From positions 11,546,062 through 11,610,061 of the forward strand of contig NC_080418.1 in assembly GCF_029873635.1 (NCBI RefSeq): DNA of 64,000 nucleotides, written 5' to 3'. The position numbers and the translations under genes are program-made. Shown here piece by piece: positions 31,503 to 42,688 of this stretch. The first letter of the stretch is position 1. Each line of letters begins with the position of its first letter. The notes beneath the pieces were generated by a model that saw nothing but the letters and a program-made list of their open reading frames with translations, was not told where the DNA came from and did not search any database. Source of the stretch: Malania oleifera (lineage: Eukaryota > Streptophyta > Magnoliopsida > Santalales > Ximeniaceae).

Positions 31503-33560
31503 CGTTTGTTTCATGTGTTTGAACATTCGGACGGGCTGGTTTGGACCCAGGAGCTACGAACTAGGGCATCATGCCTACTGTCGCAACGTGCTCCTTGACG
31601 CGAACTTGGGATGACTTAAAAATGATAATGATAATGTGTGGATTTTAAAAAAAGAGAGGATATTTTTATGGAAAACAATGCGTGATGAAGTCTCCACTAA
31701 CCTTTTGAAGTGTGGTTAGAACACTTGATTACTACCCAATTAAGGGCAGAATCAGTCTACACTACCAGAGTCGGGCTCGGGAGTCTGGTTATGCGAGGGG
31801 AAGGTATTAGCACCCCCTACACGCCCTTTCTTACGAATGGTACCTAATTAATAAAAAATCACCCCAAAATAAATTTAATAAGCCTTAGAAAATTACTCCT
31901 TATCAAAATGTATGAAGAAATGCATAAGAAAAATACTATATTGTTGTTCCATTAGAATCGGGGCACATCATACTCTGAAGAGCTCATGCCTCCCTTTTAA
32001 ATCATCGGGATGAAAAATCAAGAAAATAGTGTACAAAGTACACTCTAGAGTTTTTGAAATCTTTATAAGATTTTCTAAATAACGAAAAATATATTTTTTG
32101 TGACCATAGGAGGTTTTTGGACTCATTTGAGATGAAAAGAATTTCTCAGGGCCTCAAAAACATTTTTATAATTTTTCTATGATTTTTATGATTTTTCTAA
32201 GTGCAAAAAACATTTTTGTGAATTTTTGTAATTTTGGTGATTTTTTTTATATTTTCCCAAATTTTGAAATAATAGAAAGTTAATTAAAGCAAAAAAAGGA
32301 AAATCAAGTCCCAAAAATATTTTTAGAATTTTCTCCTAATTATTTTGAATTTTTGTGATTTTTTATATATTTTTTGTGAATTTTTATGAATTTTGTGATT
32401 TTTTAAATCATTAAAAATAATAATATACAAAAATCAAAGCATCAATTGGTCCATGACCGGTTCTTGGGACCAAACCGGTTGAGGGAATGAACCGGTCAAC
32501 ATGGGTGGTCAACTGGTTTAAGGCCTAGTCAGGGCCAACACGTGTCACATGGTGAGGGGTGGCTTGGGTCGGATCATATTGTTGACGTGGCAAAATCCTC
32601 AACGTTGTGGGGAGATGTTGATTGGATAGTGGAGAAGCAACCATCAAATAGTGATCATAGGGGGAAATAGACTTGCCACATGTTTGCTCAGCGTGTAGAG
32701 CTTCATAATGAAGGGGAGCTGACAGCATTCAATGTTCCTGACAAGGGCGATCGGGGCCGTTGACATGCTGCAGAGATCAGAAATTGATGATCAAGAATGT
32801 CAGAGCTACTAACGAGGGCAAATCGTGCCCATCCAAGCTGATCCAGATCGAATGGTGATAGTTGAATGTGTCAGAGATGCTAACATCTACGAAATTGTGG
32901 CCATCTAGGCCAACCCAGATCGAACGTTCAAGACGTGACCACATGGTTATTTAATCGGACAAGCAGAGGCATGCCACGTGATCGAATCTCATGGCTCTGA
33001 GGCTCAAGATACTTAAACTCATTTTTTAATGTTTCTCTCATTTTTGTTTCATCTCTCTCGAAGAAGTTCTCCCTTCCCTCTCTTTGCAATCTCTTATCTT
33101 CTACGTCTTCTACAAACCATAGTCTGCAACTCTCCTTCTTCCTCAATCCTTCTTCTCTCTTTCTCCTATTTATTTGGACGACAACAACTAGAGACCTTCA
33201 TCTATAAACCATCTCTTTCTTTGAAATCTTAGAATTCTGATAAGCCCAAAAGTCTGACACCCTTCTTCTCTCTTAAGTTTTCGATTCTCTCCCTCATCTC
33301 CTACCTCTCGTCTTCCCTTCTCTCTTCTCTTTACTGTTCTTCTCTCTGTTCATCCTCAAATTGAAACCCTAACCTAGCTCTGCTCTTCTCTCTCTAAAGC
33401 CCTAGATCCCAAAAACCCTATTCTCTAAATGTAAATCTCTCCTTCCCATCCCCAACAATCTTTGAAACCCCAAACTTCCATCCCTCTCCCCTTAAGTTCT
33501 TCATAACCTTCCAACAACCTAATTATTCTGAAAATCCGTCTATTACTCTCTCCAATATTA
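31503..33560. repeat. Tat/Ogre-like gypsy non-coding sequence, copy 2
   Basis: Bases 31560-32030 repeat, in order, the conserved phrases of 1300-1760 including agcaccccctac and tggtacctaattaat. Then come a stretch of repeated aatttttgtgattttt words (32040-32420), a GC-balanced section with several ccggt words (32440-32960), and a C/T-rich tract (33010-33560). No coding frame is credible. The most economical reading is the LTR or leader of one gypsy element. Confidence 0.45.
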
Positions 33561-34760
33561 CCCTCTCTCTAAAAACTGAAGCTTATGACTTGGATGCAAT
33601 ATGAACACCCAAAAAGGTTTGTAGGATAATAGCCGAGTGCAAGGTCCCAGAGGGGGCAAGATCCGAAGTCTGATATAAATATAGCTGAAAGAAAAACATA
33701 TGCTAAGTGCTCATTATCCCTTCTTTCATTTTTGATTTCTATGATGGATGTGGGTATGATTGTCAGTCTGTGATCCTAGTTTGTGATTCTGGTTTGTGAT
33801 GATTATATCTCGTTAAGGTTTTAGATTTTAGGGTTTAGGTTAGGATAAGGATTTCAAAGGGGCAAATTGTAAATCTAGGTTCAGGATGAGCTTGACTCGT
33901 CTGAACCCAATGAGTGGAAATAGGGTTGAATCGTGCAAGTCAATCCAGAGGCCGTGTGAACATGGGCAACCCCGAGTGGGGGATGGCATGTGGGACAAAT
34001 CACGTGTGGGTTTTCCTCTATTTTAAGTCAGACCCGAATGTGAACTTTGAAGTTGGGCTTAGGGGTGATGTTGAAATTGGGCTTGAGTTTAAAATCTCAA
34101 AATGGGCTTAAGGTAGTTTTTCAAAATGGGATATGGGTTAAAATTTTAAAAAAAAAAATAGGCTTGGGGTTAAAGTTTTTTCAGGAACCTTGGGTTAAAA
34201 CTTTTAACGGGCTCTGGTTAAAGACATTTCGTTGGCCTCGAGATTAAAACATTCGGACTGAGGCTACTTTTAAAATGTGAACTGGACGTGGATGAATTAA
34301 AATATGGACTGGGCTGGGGTAAGTTTTCAAAACAAATAGGCTGGCTTTGTTTTAAAGAAGTGGGCTATGTTAAATTTTGAAAGGGGCTTAAGTTAAATTT
34401 TCAAAAACATGCCCCTGGTGAAATTTTGAAAGGAGGAGGCCCAGGGTTGCTTTTAGAAAAGGTGGTTTTCGAACTAGGCCAGGGTTTAATGAGCTTTCAC
34501 TTTAAAAAATCAAAACCCAAGCCTAGAGGTTTTGTTAAAAATGGGTTGAGTTAGTTTGTGAGTTCAGTTTGGATCAGAAGATCCAGACCACAATTCGGGT
34601 AAAGGGTTTAGGATTGAGAGATTCAGATCTTGGCTCGAGTCTCGGGTTCAAGTAAGGTGTTCGGGTCTGAGGTCGGGTTCAAGTAGGGTGTTCTAGTCTA
34701 AGCTCGGGTTCAAGAACCTGAGAGAGGGTGGAATTCCTGCACTCATAGATGGACAAAGTC
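33561..34760. repeat. GGGC-motif-rich segment, second occurrence
   Basis: Bases 34040-34560 are an irregular array of 'tgggctt' words spaced 20-35 bases apart with aaaat spacers, like 1-490. Bases 34600-34720 hold three or four copies of a 'cgggttcaagtaaggtgttcg'-like 30-mer. No gene is visible. Confidence 0.45.
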
Positions 34761-35103
34761 TAGCATAGTTTAAGCATTTTGAATTAGAAAAGAGGAAAGG
34801 GAATTAAGTTTACCTTAGGCCTATCACTCCTCCAGTCTTCTTTTCTAGCTTCTGTATTTGTATTCTTCTGGAAGTCTGGCCGGGTAATCTGTTGCTTTTG
34901 TTTTCTTCTTCGTAGCTTCTGCTTCTCGGCTTCTGCTCCTCTGCTTTCTCAATTGTTGCAACGATTTCTCACTTCTCAATTTGGAAAAGTCACTCTGATG
35001 CTCTCTCACTCTCAGTTTCGGTAGACTTGCTCTCTCACTCTCGGTTTTGGTAGACTAGCTCTCTAAACTTCTAATTCTCTCCTGATTCCTACATAGTCTC
35101 TCT

Positions 35104-35146
<43 letters not shown>

Positions 35147-35582
35147 AATTCTTGTAGGGTGTCACTGTGCTTCTCTCCCTTGGTCTTGTTCCATAGTGTA
35201 GGGAGTCTTGGGTGGCTTTTTGGCGCCAATTCCCCTAACAGAATTCCCCTCTAACAAAATGGGGAATATTACTTTACAGGTGTCCTTTTATCCTTGCACA
35301 CGTGGATTTGTATTTCTATTTTTCTCAATTTTCTCTAACTAATTGATTCTCCTTGGTGCACAAGAAGCTTGGTAAGACCCAGGTGGCAGCTTGGGAGTGG
35401 AGGGCATGGAGTTTTGACTAGGTGGTACCTTAAGAATGGAGGGCATGGAACTTTGCATTCTTGTTTTCCTTTTTGTTTTTTGTATTTCCTTTGTATGCTA
35501 ATGTACCCCCACCATTTTAGTACTACAACTATTGTTTGTACTTATTTATTTCTTTGTAACATGTTGTTTTCTATATGTACTT

Positions 35583-35630
<48 letters not shown>

Positions 35631-35779
35631 TGGTATTTTCTTTTTCCTTTTTGCAATTTCTGCATGTACCCCCGCACCCCCCTGTACTGCAACTTTTCCT
35701 CGTGACCTTTTATTTTCTGTATCTTTCTTGTTCTGACTTGGGTACGTGTACCCTTGAGTAGCTTTAATAGAAGTGTGAT
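34761..35779. other. C/T-rich gene-free stretch with microsatellites
   Basis: It contains short tandem words (gcttctgcttctcggcttctg, gctctctcactctc) at 34900-35060, a (TC)n run at 35107-35140 and a (TA)n run at 35585-35628. A 'gtggagggcatgga' word is repeated at 35397 and 35437. This is probably LTR-derived; no coding evidence. Confidence 0.5.
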
Positions 35780-37377
35780 TGATGAGTCCCTAAAATATAT
35801 GATTTTAGACCGTCATTTACCTATGCTTATCCTCATTTTATTATATATTTACCCAGAGTTATCATTGTTCAAAGCTATGCAAGGTTTGTTTCTCCTTTCA
35901 GTAAAAACAGGTTAAAACCATGGAGTTAGGCATTACAAGAAGCGAAGAAGAATTTGGAGGATTCAAAACTCAAATGCAGACATTCAGCCAAGCTCCAAAG
36001 GCTTCGGAGCATAAATGGACAAGAAGATGATGCTCGAACATGTGGCTTGACCAGCAAACTACAGGGGTGACTTAGTCTTCTACTGCAAACTCTAATTTTC
36101 ATACTGAGATCAGAATGCTACAAGGTTCGACCAAGTGACCCACTGAGGCGACCATGTCAAGATGCTGAGACAGAACTGAAATTCAAAAGTACTAAGAGTC
36201 TCGATGAAGTGTTCAACCAAGAGACCTTTAATGGCGACTATGTAAGGATATAGAGATTTCCCGAAGATCGACATACTCCAAGTTTTTTATCCTTAACTGG
36301 ACCATGAAGACCCTGAGGCGCAGCAATGTCAAAGACATTGAAGATTCAAAATCTTGACTTCTTGGGAGTCTCAACTAGGGCGCACACAAGAATGATAGAG
36401 AAGCGACTTGGTCGACAGTGACGATCTTCTGTGCGAGATTTACTGCAAACCTTCGTAAATTGTAAAACAAACCTTGTAAACCCTAGAGCCTATAAGTATT
36501 CGCTATGAACACAAGCTTCGGGTTCCTTTTTGGCCTCTCTAAGGTTAGTGACAGACTTACGATGTCATTAAGAGCCAAGTTAGATCAGAAGTAGCATAAT
36601 TTTTAATTCCTATTTCGGTGTGTGGGTGAAGTGTTCGAAGACCTATGACAACCGGCAGCATTCATGTGTTATCCGTGTATATTACACGATCACTCTCTTG
36701 TACCTTCTGGCATTAATGACAAACATTTTGATTGCAAAATGGATTATCTCTTTACCTGCTTTGTCCTTTACTGCTTTTGATTTACTTCTTTCTATTTACT
36801 TGTTGTGTGTTTGATCAAGGATTGCAGATAAGGATAAGCACTACTACGCATCTGTTAGAGGGAAGTAGTTGGCTACCGAACCGTAGAGGTGTTTGTTATC
36901 GTTAGGACAGGGTATACTCCGGTTCCCGACCATGCTCCAGATGGTTGGTGCACCATTGCTACCATGTGCCCTCGATCGACCCTCTCCTGCTTTAGCCCGC
37001 TTGGGTTAGTACTTTTGTCAAAGTTTGAAGGAGCATAGTTAGAGGCATGGCGTCCAACGTTTGATTCAAACCCCATCATCACTTTTTAGGAGTAGGGTAA
37101 TGTAGAAATTTACTTGCTTTCTAGTAGTATAAATTTACTTGCTTCCATTTAATTGTTTTCAAGTAGTTGGTCATATTTCAACCATTGAAAAATACCATCT
37201 TGGACTTCTTTTTCATAACAAGGCTATAATAAACTAAATTGGAAGTAGTCTAATAACTGCACTTCAAGTCTTTGTGGATCGATACCCGACTTACCCACTT
37301 TCTACTGAACTTGGGATAATTAGGTTTATAAATATTATTTTTGGTAGTTAAGGACCCAAGCCTTGGTGAGCCTACCA
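35780..37377 (+). repeat. 5' LTR of the Athila-type element
   Basis: The start TGATGAGTCCCTAAAATATATG is a familiar plant gypsy LTR opening. The end TACCA lies a few bases before the primer site. Between 36040 and 36420 are scattered GGTCGACAGTG, GTTCGACCAAG and GGCGACCATG words, a weak form of the YCGAC motif seen in other LTRs. Length is about 1.6 kb. The 3' LTR is not present in the window. Confidence 0.7.
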
Positions 37378-37382
37378 AATTT

Positions 37383-37401
37383 TGGTGTCGTTGCCAGAGA
37401 C
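37383..37401 (+). other. Primer-binding site, Asp-tRNA type, CpG-decayed
   Basis: TGGTGTCGTTGCCAGAGAC differs from the typical plant gypsy TGGCGCCGTTGCCGGGGAC mainly at sites that look like C-to-T or G-to-A decay. Confidence 0.75.
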
Positions 37402-37485
37402 TTGGCTATTGTTATAAGCCAACTTCTGCTTTAGAGTATTACAGCCTTGTTCTTTTGATTTGCTCTCCTTTTATTTTCACTTTCT

Positions 37486-37783
37486 TTGATTAATTTCTAT
37501 TTCTTTTATTTTTATTTTATGTTTGTGAAGCATGAATCTTTGTGCTTTAAAGTGTGTATGTTTGGGCTGCATTCTTTGGAACTCGAGATAATTCCTATAG
37601 ATCTAGAGATTGAAAAATCCCGTAGGTCCCTTAGGAAACCTATCTCCAACCCAAAGAAGGTTGGGTTGTTGGAACTGAAAGCAATGGTCGAAAATAACCC
37701 CTCGGTTCTCGCTGAACAAATCTCAAAATCCCATGCTCGTTACCTACCTGTGGTGGGAGAGCAAAACCTTTGGCCTCTTAAGG
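37486..37783 (+). pseudogene. gag: Athila gag, N-terminal fragment
   Basis: The coding part runs from about 37560 with IPIDLEIEKSRRSLRKP and LLELKAMVENN motifs, matching the N-terminal region of Athila-type gag. It ends at the TAAGG duplication at 37779-37783 where a minus-strand LTR element has inserted. The frame resumes in phase at 41633 once the insertion and one duplication copy are discounted. Confidence 0.7.
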
Positions 37784-39059
37784 TGTTAGCTTTGGTGTAT
37801 TCCCAAGAGGGGGGGGGGGTGAATTGCAATTAAAAAAATTTTCTTCTAGGTTAAACTAGATATTAGCAGTATTTCACAACTTAGGGTCTTTCTATACAAT
37901 CCCAAATACGCAGATAAATACAATATGCGGAAGTTTAAATCAAGTGCATCATTCACACTATAACATACACGTGAGGTAAATATAAAATATAGAAATATAA
38001 ATAGACACACGATATGTTATCGGGGTTCAGCTAACTGTGCCTACATCCCCACCTCTAGCTCGCAAGCTCAAGGATTCCACTAAAGCTCACTTAATGGCTG
38101 GAGCGGCACTGATTACAACCAGGTCAATTCATGAGGCTGACCTCAACCAATACGCCTTACGAGGATGGCGCACTTAGATTTCCTAACCGAGTCTAAGCTA
38201 GTTTGGGACTATTCATTAGAGCTAGTCTCCCTCTTCAGGCCTGTTCCTGGAATACAACTGTATAAAAATTTATGTACACGGAAATGCTTCTTACACTAAG
38301 TAGATTATGTACCACTAAGCATAGTATAATCAATGCATCTCAAGAATGTATGAACTATAAGCTCGGTGCTCTACGTGTGCAATCCACACTTAGTATAGTG
38401 ATTATCTCAAGTCAAGCACATAAGTGTTTATACAAGCTAATCTTTGAAACTAGGCAATGATAAACTCTCAATCTTAGTTTAGGGTTTCAAAGATTCAAAC
38501 TTATAGAAATCTAGAATATCTCCAAAATAATTTTCTCAATAACAATGCATAGTGGGATATTCAAATCTAAGTTTGTAAAATATTTTTGCACACAAAAAAA
38601 TTATAGGCTAAGGTAACTTGCAACGACAATGCAAGAACCACAAGCCACTAAGTCTTCCCACACAAGATTTATCAAATAAAATTGATGGGAGAACTTTAAG
38701 CTTTACTCTCAACAAAAATCAAACAATCAATATAGCAAATGAGAGTATGAGCAAATTAGAACAATGCACAAGCACACTAAATATACTCACAACACTTGAA
38801 TGATCAAGGAAAACGAAGTTTTGACGTGTATGAGAGTATTATAGGCTGAAGAAGGATTTTTGAATTTGAGAGAGTTTGGCCCTAATCAATTTTGCTAATC
38901 CTTACTAATTATGACAAATGAATAGGTATTTATAGGAAAGGAGAAATTTTTGACCATTGGGGACCCAATGGGAATAATTAAATTTGTTTTAAAAGCCATT
39001 AATAAAATTAACCCAGTTTACCCCATTTAAAAATCAGTAAAAAATATTTTAACCCGCAA

Positions 39060-39365
39060 GATTCGGGTTGCTGAATCGAGGTTCAGTCGCCCAAATAGAC
39101 TCATCTTGAAAAACTCATTTTAAACAGTTCATTCACCCGCGTGTAGGTTTGATAGCCCAAATAAAAGTCAATAGCATTTATTCGTAGATTCGGGTGCCTG
39201 GTTAGTGGTTCAGTAGCTCGAACACATACATTCGGTCGTTTGGGGCCTATTTTGAATTGAACTATTCGGCACCCCAAGTTGTTGAAAAGGTCACATCTAG
39301 GGGTTCAGTCGCTTGAGGGCAATAGGGTATTTCTTGGTTCAGCAGCCTAAACCCAAGTCAACTAT
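39060..39365. repeat. GATTCGGGTTG / GGTTCAGTCGCCC motif array in U3
   Basis: Seven or more degenerate copies (ggttcagtcgccc, cattcggtcgtttgg, attcggcacccc, ggttcagtcgcttg, ggttcagcagcct) relate to the GGTTCGGTCGACC units of 61308-61685 with the palindromic core eroded. The proximal edge is about 126 bp upstream of the TATA box. Confidence 0.65.
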
Positions 39366-39429
39366 TGACTTCCCAATAGTTCAAGCGTTGATTACGCACC
39401 GAAACTGCGTAATTGGACGTTTAACCCGG

Positions 39430-39902
39430 GCTTACGGTTTATATTTTTAATTAAATATCCAAAATTGTCCAATATTTTAATAAAGTTCCAAAATCATCAT
39501 TCTTGAACTTTATTGAACTATTTATTTTAAGTTTTGGTAATTTTTTGTCGCAGGAAAATTCCCGGGAACCAAAACCGATACCTGTTCGTATTTCATACAT
39601 AACTTTTCTGTCAAAGCTCCGATTGAGACGATTCAAATTTATAAAGAAAGAAAAAAGGATTATCTACAACTTTTATGTTTTGAGTTTTGTGAGATACGGG
39701 CTTCAAAAGAGTCAGATTTGCGATGAACAGAGAATGAAAAAAATAAAAAAAAATATAGCAATTCGGGTCAACTCCAATTGGGTCAAGTTGCCGGGTCGGG
39801 TCTCCCATCCGGGTCTAGGGCTTTTCCCCCTATCCTATTTTACCCTTCTCTTCCTCTTCCTGCGTAGGTAGTCCCCAGGGCTCCCCATTCTCCTCTTCTC
39901 CT

Positions 39903-39933
<31 letters not shown>

Positions 39934-41190
39934 TAGTTTGTTTTTTTTATTGATTTCAATTCTGCTTTGCTCTCTTCTCTTCCTCTCTTTCCTCTTCTCC
40001 TTCCCTTGTCTGCTTTTCCCTTTTCCTGTCCTTTCTCTCCCTCTCTTTACTGTTCCCTCTTGGTTAATCTCCCAGTCTTCCCAGCCAGTGCTACCAACCA
40101 GCCACCCGGAACAGCAGCAGCCTGAGTATAGCAACACCAGTTCATCCTCTGCTGCATCCTTTGTTCCTTCTCTCGGCCCAGCTTGCTGAAGCTCTCCCAC
40201 GTCTAGCCGACTCCACAGCAGACACGAGAACTTGCAGCAGCAGCTCCTTTGAAGACTCGAGGATAGCAGCAGCTGTAAGCTACCAGCAGGCTACCTGAGG
40301 CTATCCCTTTGCTGCTGCCAGCACCAGAACATCCGAGAAGAGCCCCAGCTGCTGCAACATCTTCTCCACACCGAGAGTCTCCTCTGCAAACAGCCACCTC
40401 TTGCTCTGTTTTGTTCTTTTTCTCTCTCTCTTTTATCTTTTCTCTTTTAATATTGATATGGGATGGTATTGTTTTTTTGTTTACTGAAGGTATTTACAAA
40501 GTTTGGGTTTTGAAAATTTTATTATCTTTGCAATAGTTTATTGTTTAGTTATTTGTTTTTTGTATTTTATTTTATTGGTAGATTTAGTTGGAAGTTCATA
40601 TTTAATTACGCTTGGGTTCATATTTAAATTAGTTATTTTTTTCTTTCCAAGATTTAATTTTTGTTTCGATGTTCGGTTTAGTTAGGACCGGTTTTATCAA
40701 AGTTCGTATTTTTATTTTCTGTCATTGTTCTTTTTTTTTTTATGTGTTGCATTTTGGTTTGAGTTCTTGAATTGTTAAAGTTCCGATTTTTAGTGTGTGC
40801 TTGAATCTGATTGAGTTTCCATAGTGTGCTTTTAATTCCGTGTTCAAAGGTACCATCTTTAATTAGCACATGCTTCGATATTTCCTCGAGTAGGTTAGGG
40901 TTTCCATTAGTGTTCTTTAATTCACTGCATGTTAGTTTTAGGACTTTAAATTGCATGTCATTTAATTTGTCAAAAGTGAAATTGAACCATCCTGAAAATC
41001 CTGAATCTAAACCAAGTTCAGTGCAATTTAATTTTGATTGGAAGAACGTTAAATTTGAGATTAAACGCATTCCCTGAGGAGACGATCTAGCCCTTGGGCT
41101 CAATATTACACGACGTAACTCCTATACTTGGGATAGCTTTTGAGTTGCTCAATTTTCAAGTGAGTCAAGCGCCTGAGGTGATTTCTTCAC
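39430..41190. mobile_element. Probable nested solo LTR of gypsy type; limits uncertain
   Basis: Relative to the solo LTR at 59950-62118 this segment is extra sequence inside the U3 region. It has a GC-rich 'gggtcgggtctcccatccgggtc' section near 39800, a C/T-rich tract with (TTC)n (39840-40070), a CAGCAGCAG-rich part (40080-40400), then a T-rich part. Its end reads 'ccctgaggagacgatctagcccttgggc' in character near 41075, like R/U5 ends of plant gypsy LTRs. I could not fix exact ends or a target duplication. Open frames inside are inconsistent and probably chance. Confidence 0.4.
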
Positions 41191-41632
41191 CTGGGGTTTG
41201 GTTGCCCGACCTCTCTCAGTTTTTGCCATTTAGCCCAATTTCTCTTCAATCCCCAGATAATATATGTGATTATGGGGACAGTCTCAAGTGTTGTGTAAAG
41301 ACCTAGGGTAATTTCTAAGGCCATTTTTCTTGCCAAAAAAAGTAGGCGTCGGTCGACCAAATCCCTTAGGTCTCTAAGGTCTTGAGCTTTATAGTCCTAC
41401 ATGCATGCAATGCATATTATTACAAACTTTTCCAACTTTAATATTACAGACCCAATAATAGTGAAATGAATTACAATATGAAAATAGTCTTCAGGGTCTT
41501 CAGTTTTCAAGTCTTCACGTGCCATCAAATGATCTTGTTATTATGAACCTGCACACAAACTTGGCATACATTAAATACCAGAGTATTTATCATTATCAAA
41601 ATCGGGATATGACCCATAGGGTCAACATAAGG

Positions 41633-42440
41633 ACTACTTTGTGCCTAATGCATACACATCGCCGTCTTGCATCCAGTTCCCAGATATGCGGGCAGCACAA
41701 TTTGAGATTAAGACTTCAATCATCTCAATGTTGCCCAACTTTCATGGAACACTACTAAAAATCTTTACCAACATCTGGATGAGTTCTTGGAAATTTGTTC
41801 CACCATCCGCATCCCTAATTTTAGTGATGATGCTCTTTGTCTTAAACTTTTCCCGTTCTCTCTGAAGGACAAGGCCAAATATTGGATGACGTCCTTATAA
41901 CTGAACTCGGTGACCAACTAGGCCACCATGTAGCATGAAATCCTTAAAAAGTACTTTCCAATTAGGAAGACGATTCAATTTTGGAGAGCCATCACAAGTT
42001 TCTCACAGATGGATGGGGAGCTCTTTTTCGAAACTTGGGAGCACTTTAGAAACATGCTCCGTAAATGTCCACATCACTAGGTCCTCAAATGGCAATTGGT
42101 CCAAAATTTCTATGAAGGGTTGGCTGAGAGAGATATGTCCATGGTTGACACATCATGTGGAGGCCTTTTCCTCACTAAGCACGAGAATGAGACCTAGGTT
42201 CTCTTTGAAAATCTGGCTGAAAACTCTTAATAGCACATAACTGCCACCCGTAGACTACCTAACCAATCAGCTTTTAAATCTAAGGGTGTTTATGAGTTGT
42301 CTACAAACCAGGACTTAGCTCCAACTCGACATGCTATATCCAACAAGTTAGATCAATGCTTGTCCTTACGACCGCAAACTACAACATGTGCATAGATATG
42401 TGCAATCTGTTCCGACCACTTTCAGTATATGTATGCTTAT
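41633..42440 (+). pseudogene. gag: Athila gag, central and C-terminal fragment
   Basis: After the TAAGG duplication the gag frame resumes with FVPNAYTSPSC, then (after a one-base shift near 41755) the retrotransposon gag domain: YQHLDEFLEICSTI, LKLFPFSLKDKAKYW, KYFPIRKTI, SFSQMDGELFFETWEHF, VQNFYEGL. In-frame stops near 41899, 41918, 41933, 42078 and 42197 include TGG-to-TAG and CAG-to-TAG changes. A degraded Cys-rich part lies near 42390-42420. The copy ends where a copia LTR fragment starts (about 42441). Confidence 0.85.
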
Positions 42441-42688
42441 GCTTAATTTTTTGTGAATGCTTTATTTGCTTTATATATTTGCATACATTAATATCTGTGG
42501 GAACTGAGGTTGTTTAGAAAGACCCTAGGTTTTCTATTACTAGCTGTGATTTAAATTGAACGTACTCGACTTAGGGAAAATTTTCAAATATCCAATTCAC
42601 CCCCCTTTTGGGAGTACACCTTTAATCTCAATTGGTATCATAGTCAGGTTGTAGTAAATTTTAAACTAGAAGCTACATAAAGATCCCT

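Larger units (their letters stand above)
37784..41627 (-). mobile_element. Solo-LTR-like copia insertion (minus strand) carrying a nested insert
   Basis: It starts TGTTAGCTTTGG and ends AGGTCAACA-like (GGGTCAACA), flanked by TAAGG at 37779-37783 and 41628-41632. It resembles the 59950-62118 solo LTR at both ends: minus-strand R/U5 module at about 38030-38140 and U3 end at 41200-41627. But it is about 1.67 kb longer, which fits a second insertion at roughly 39430-41190. TATA box (tatttata) 38927-38934. No gag, pol, primer site or polypurine tract, so a solo LTR is the simplest reading. Confidence 0.8.
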
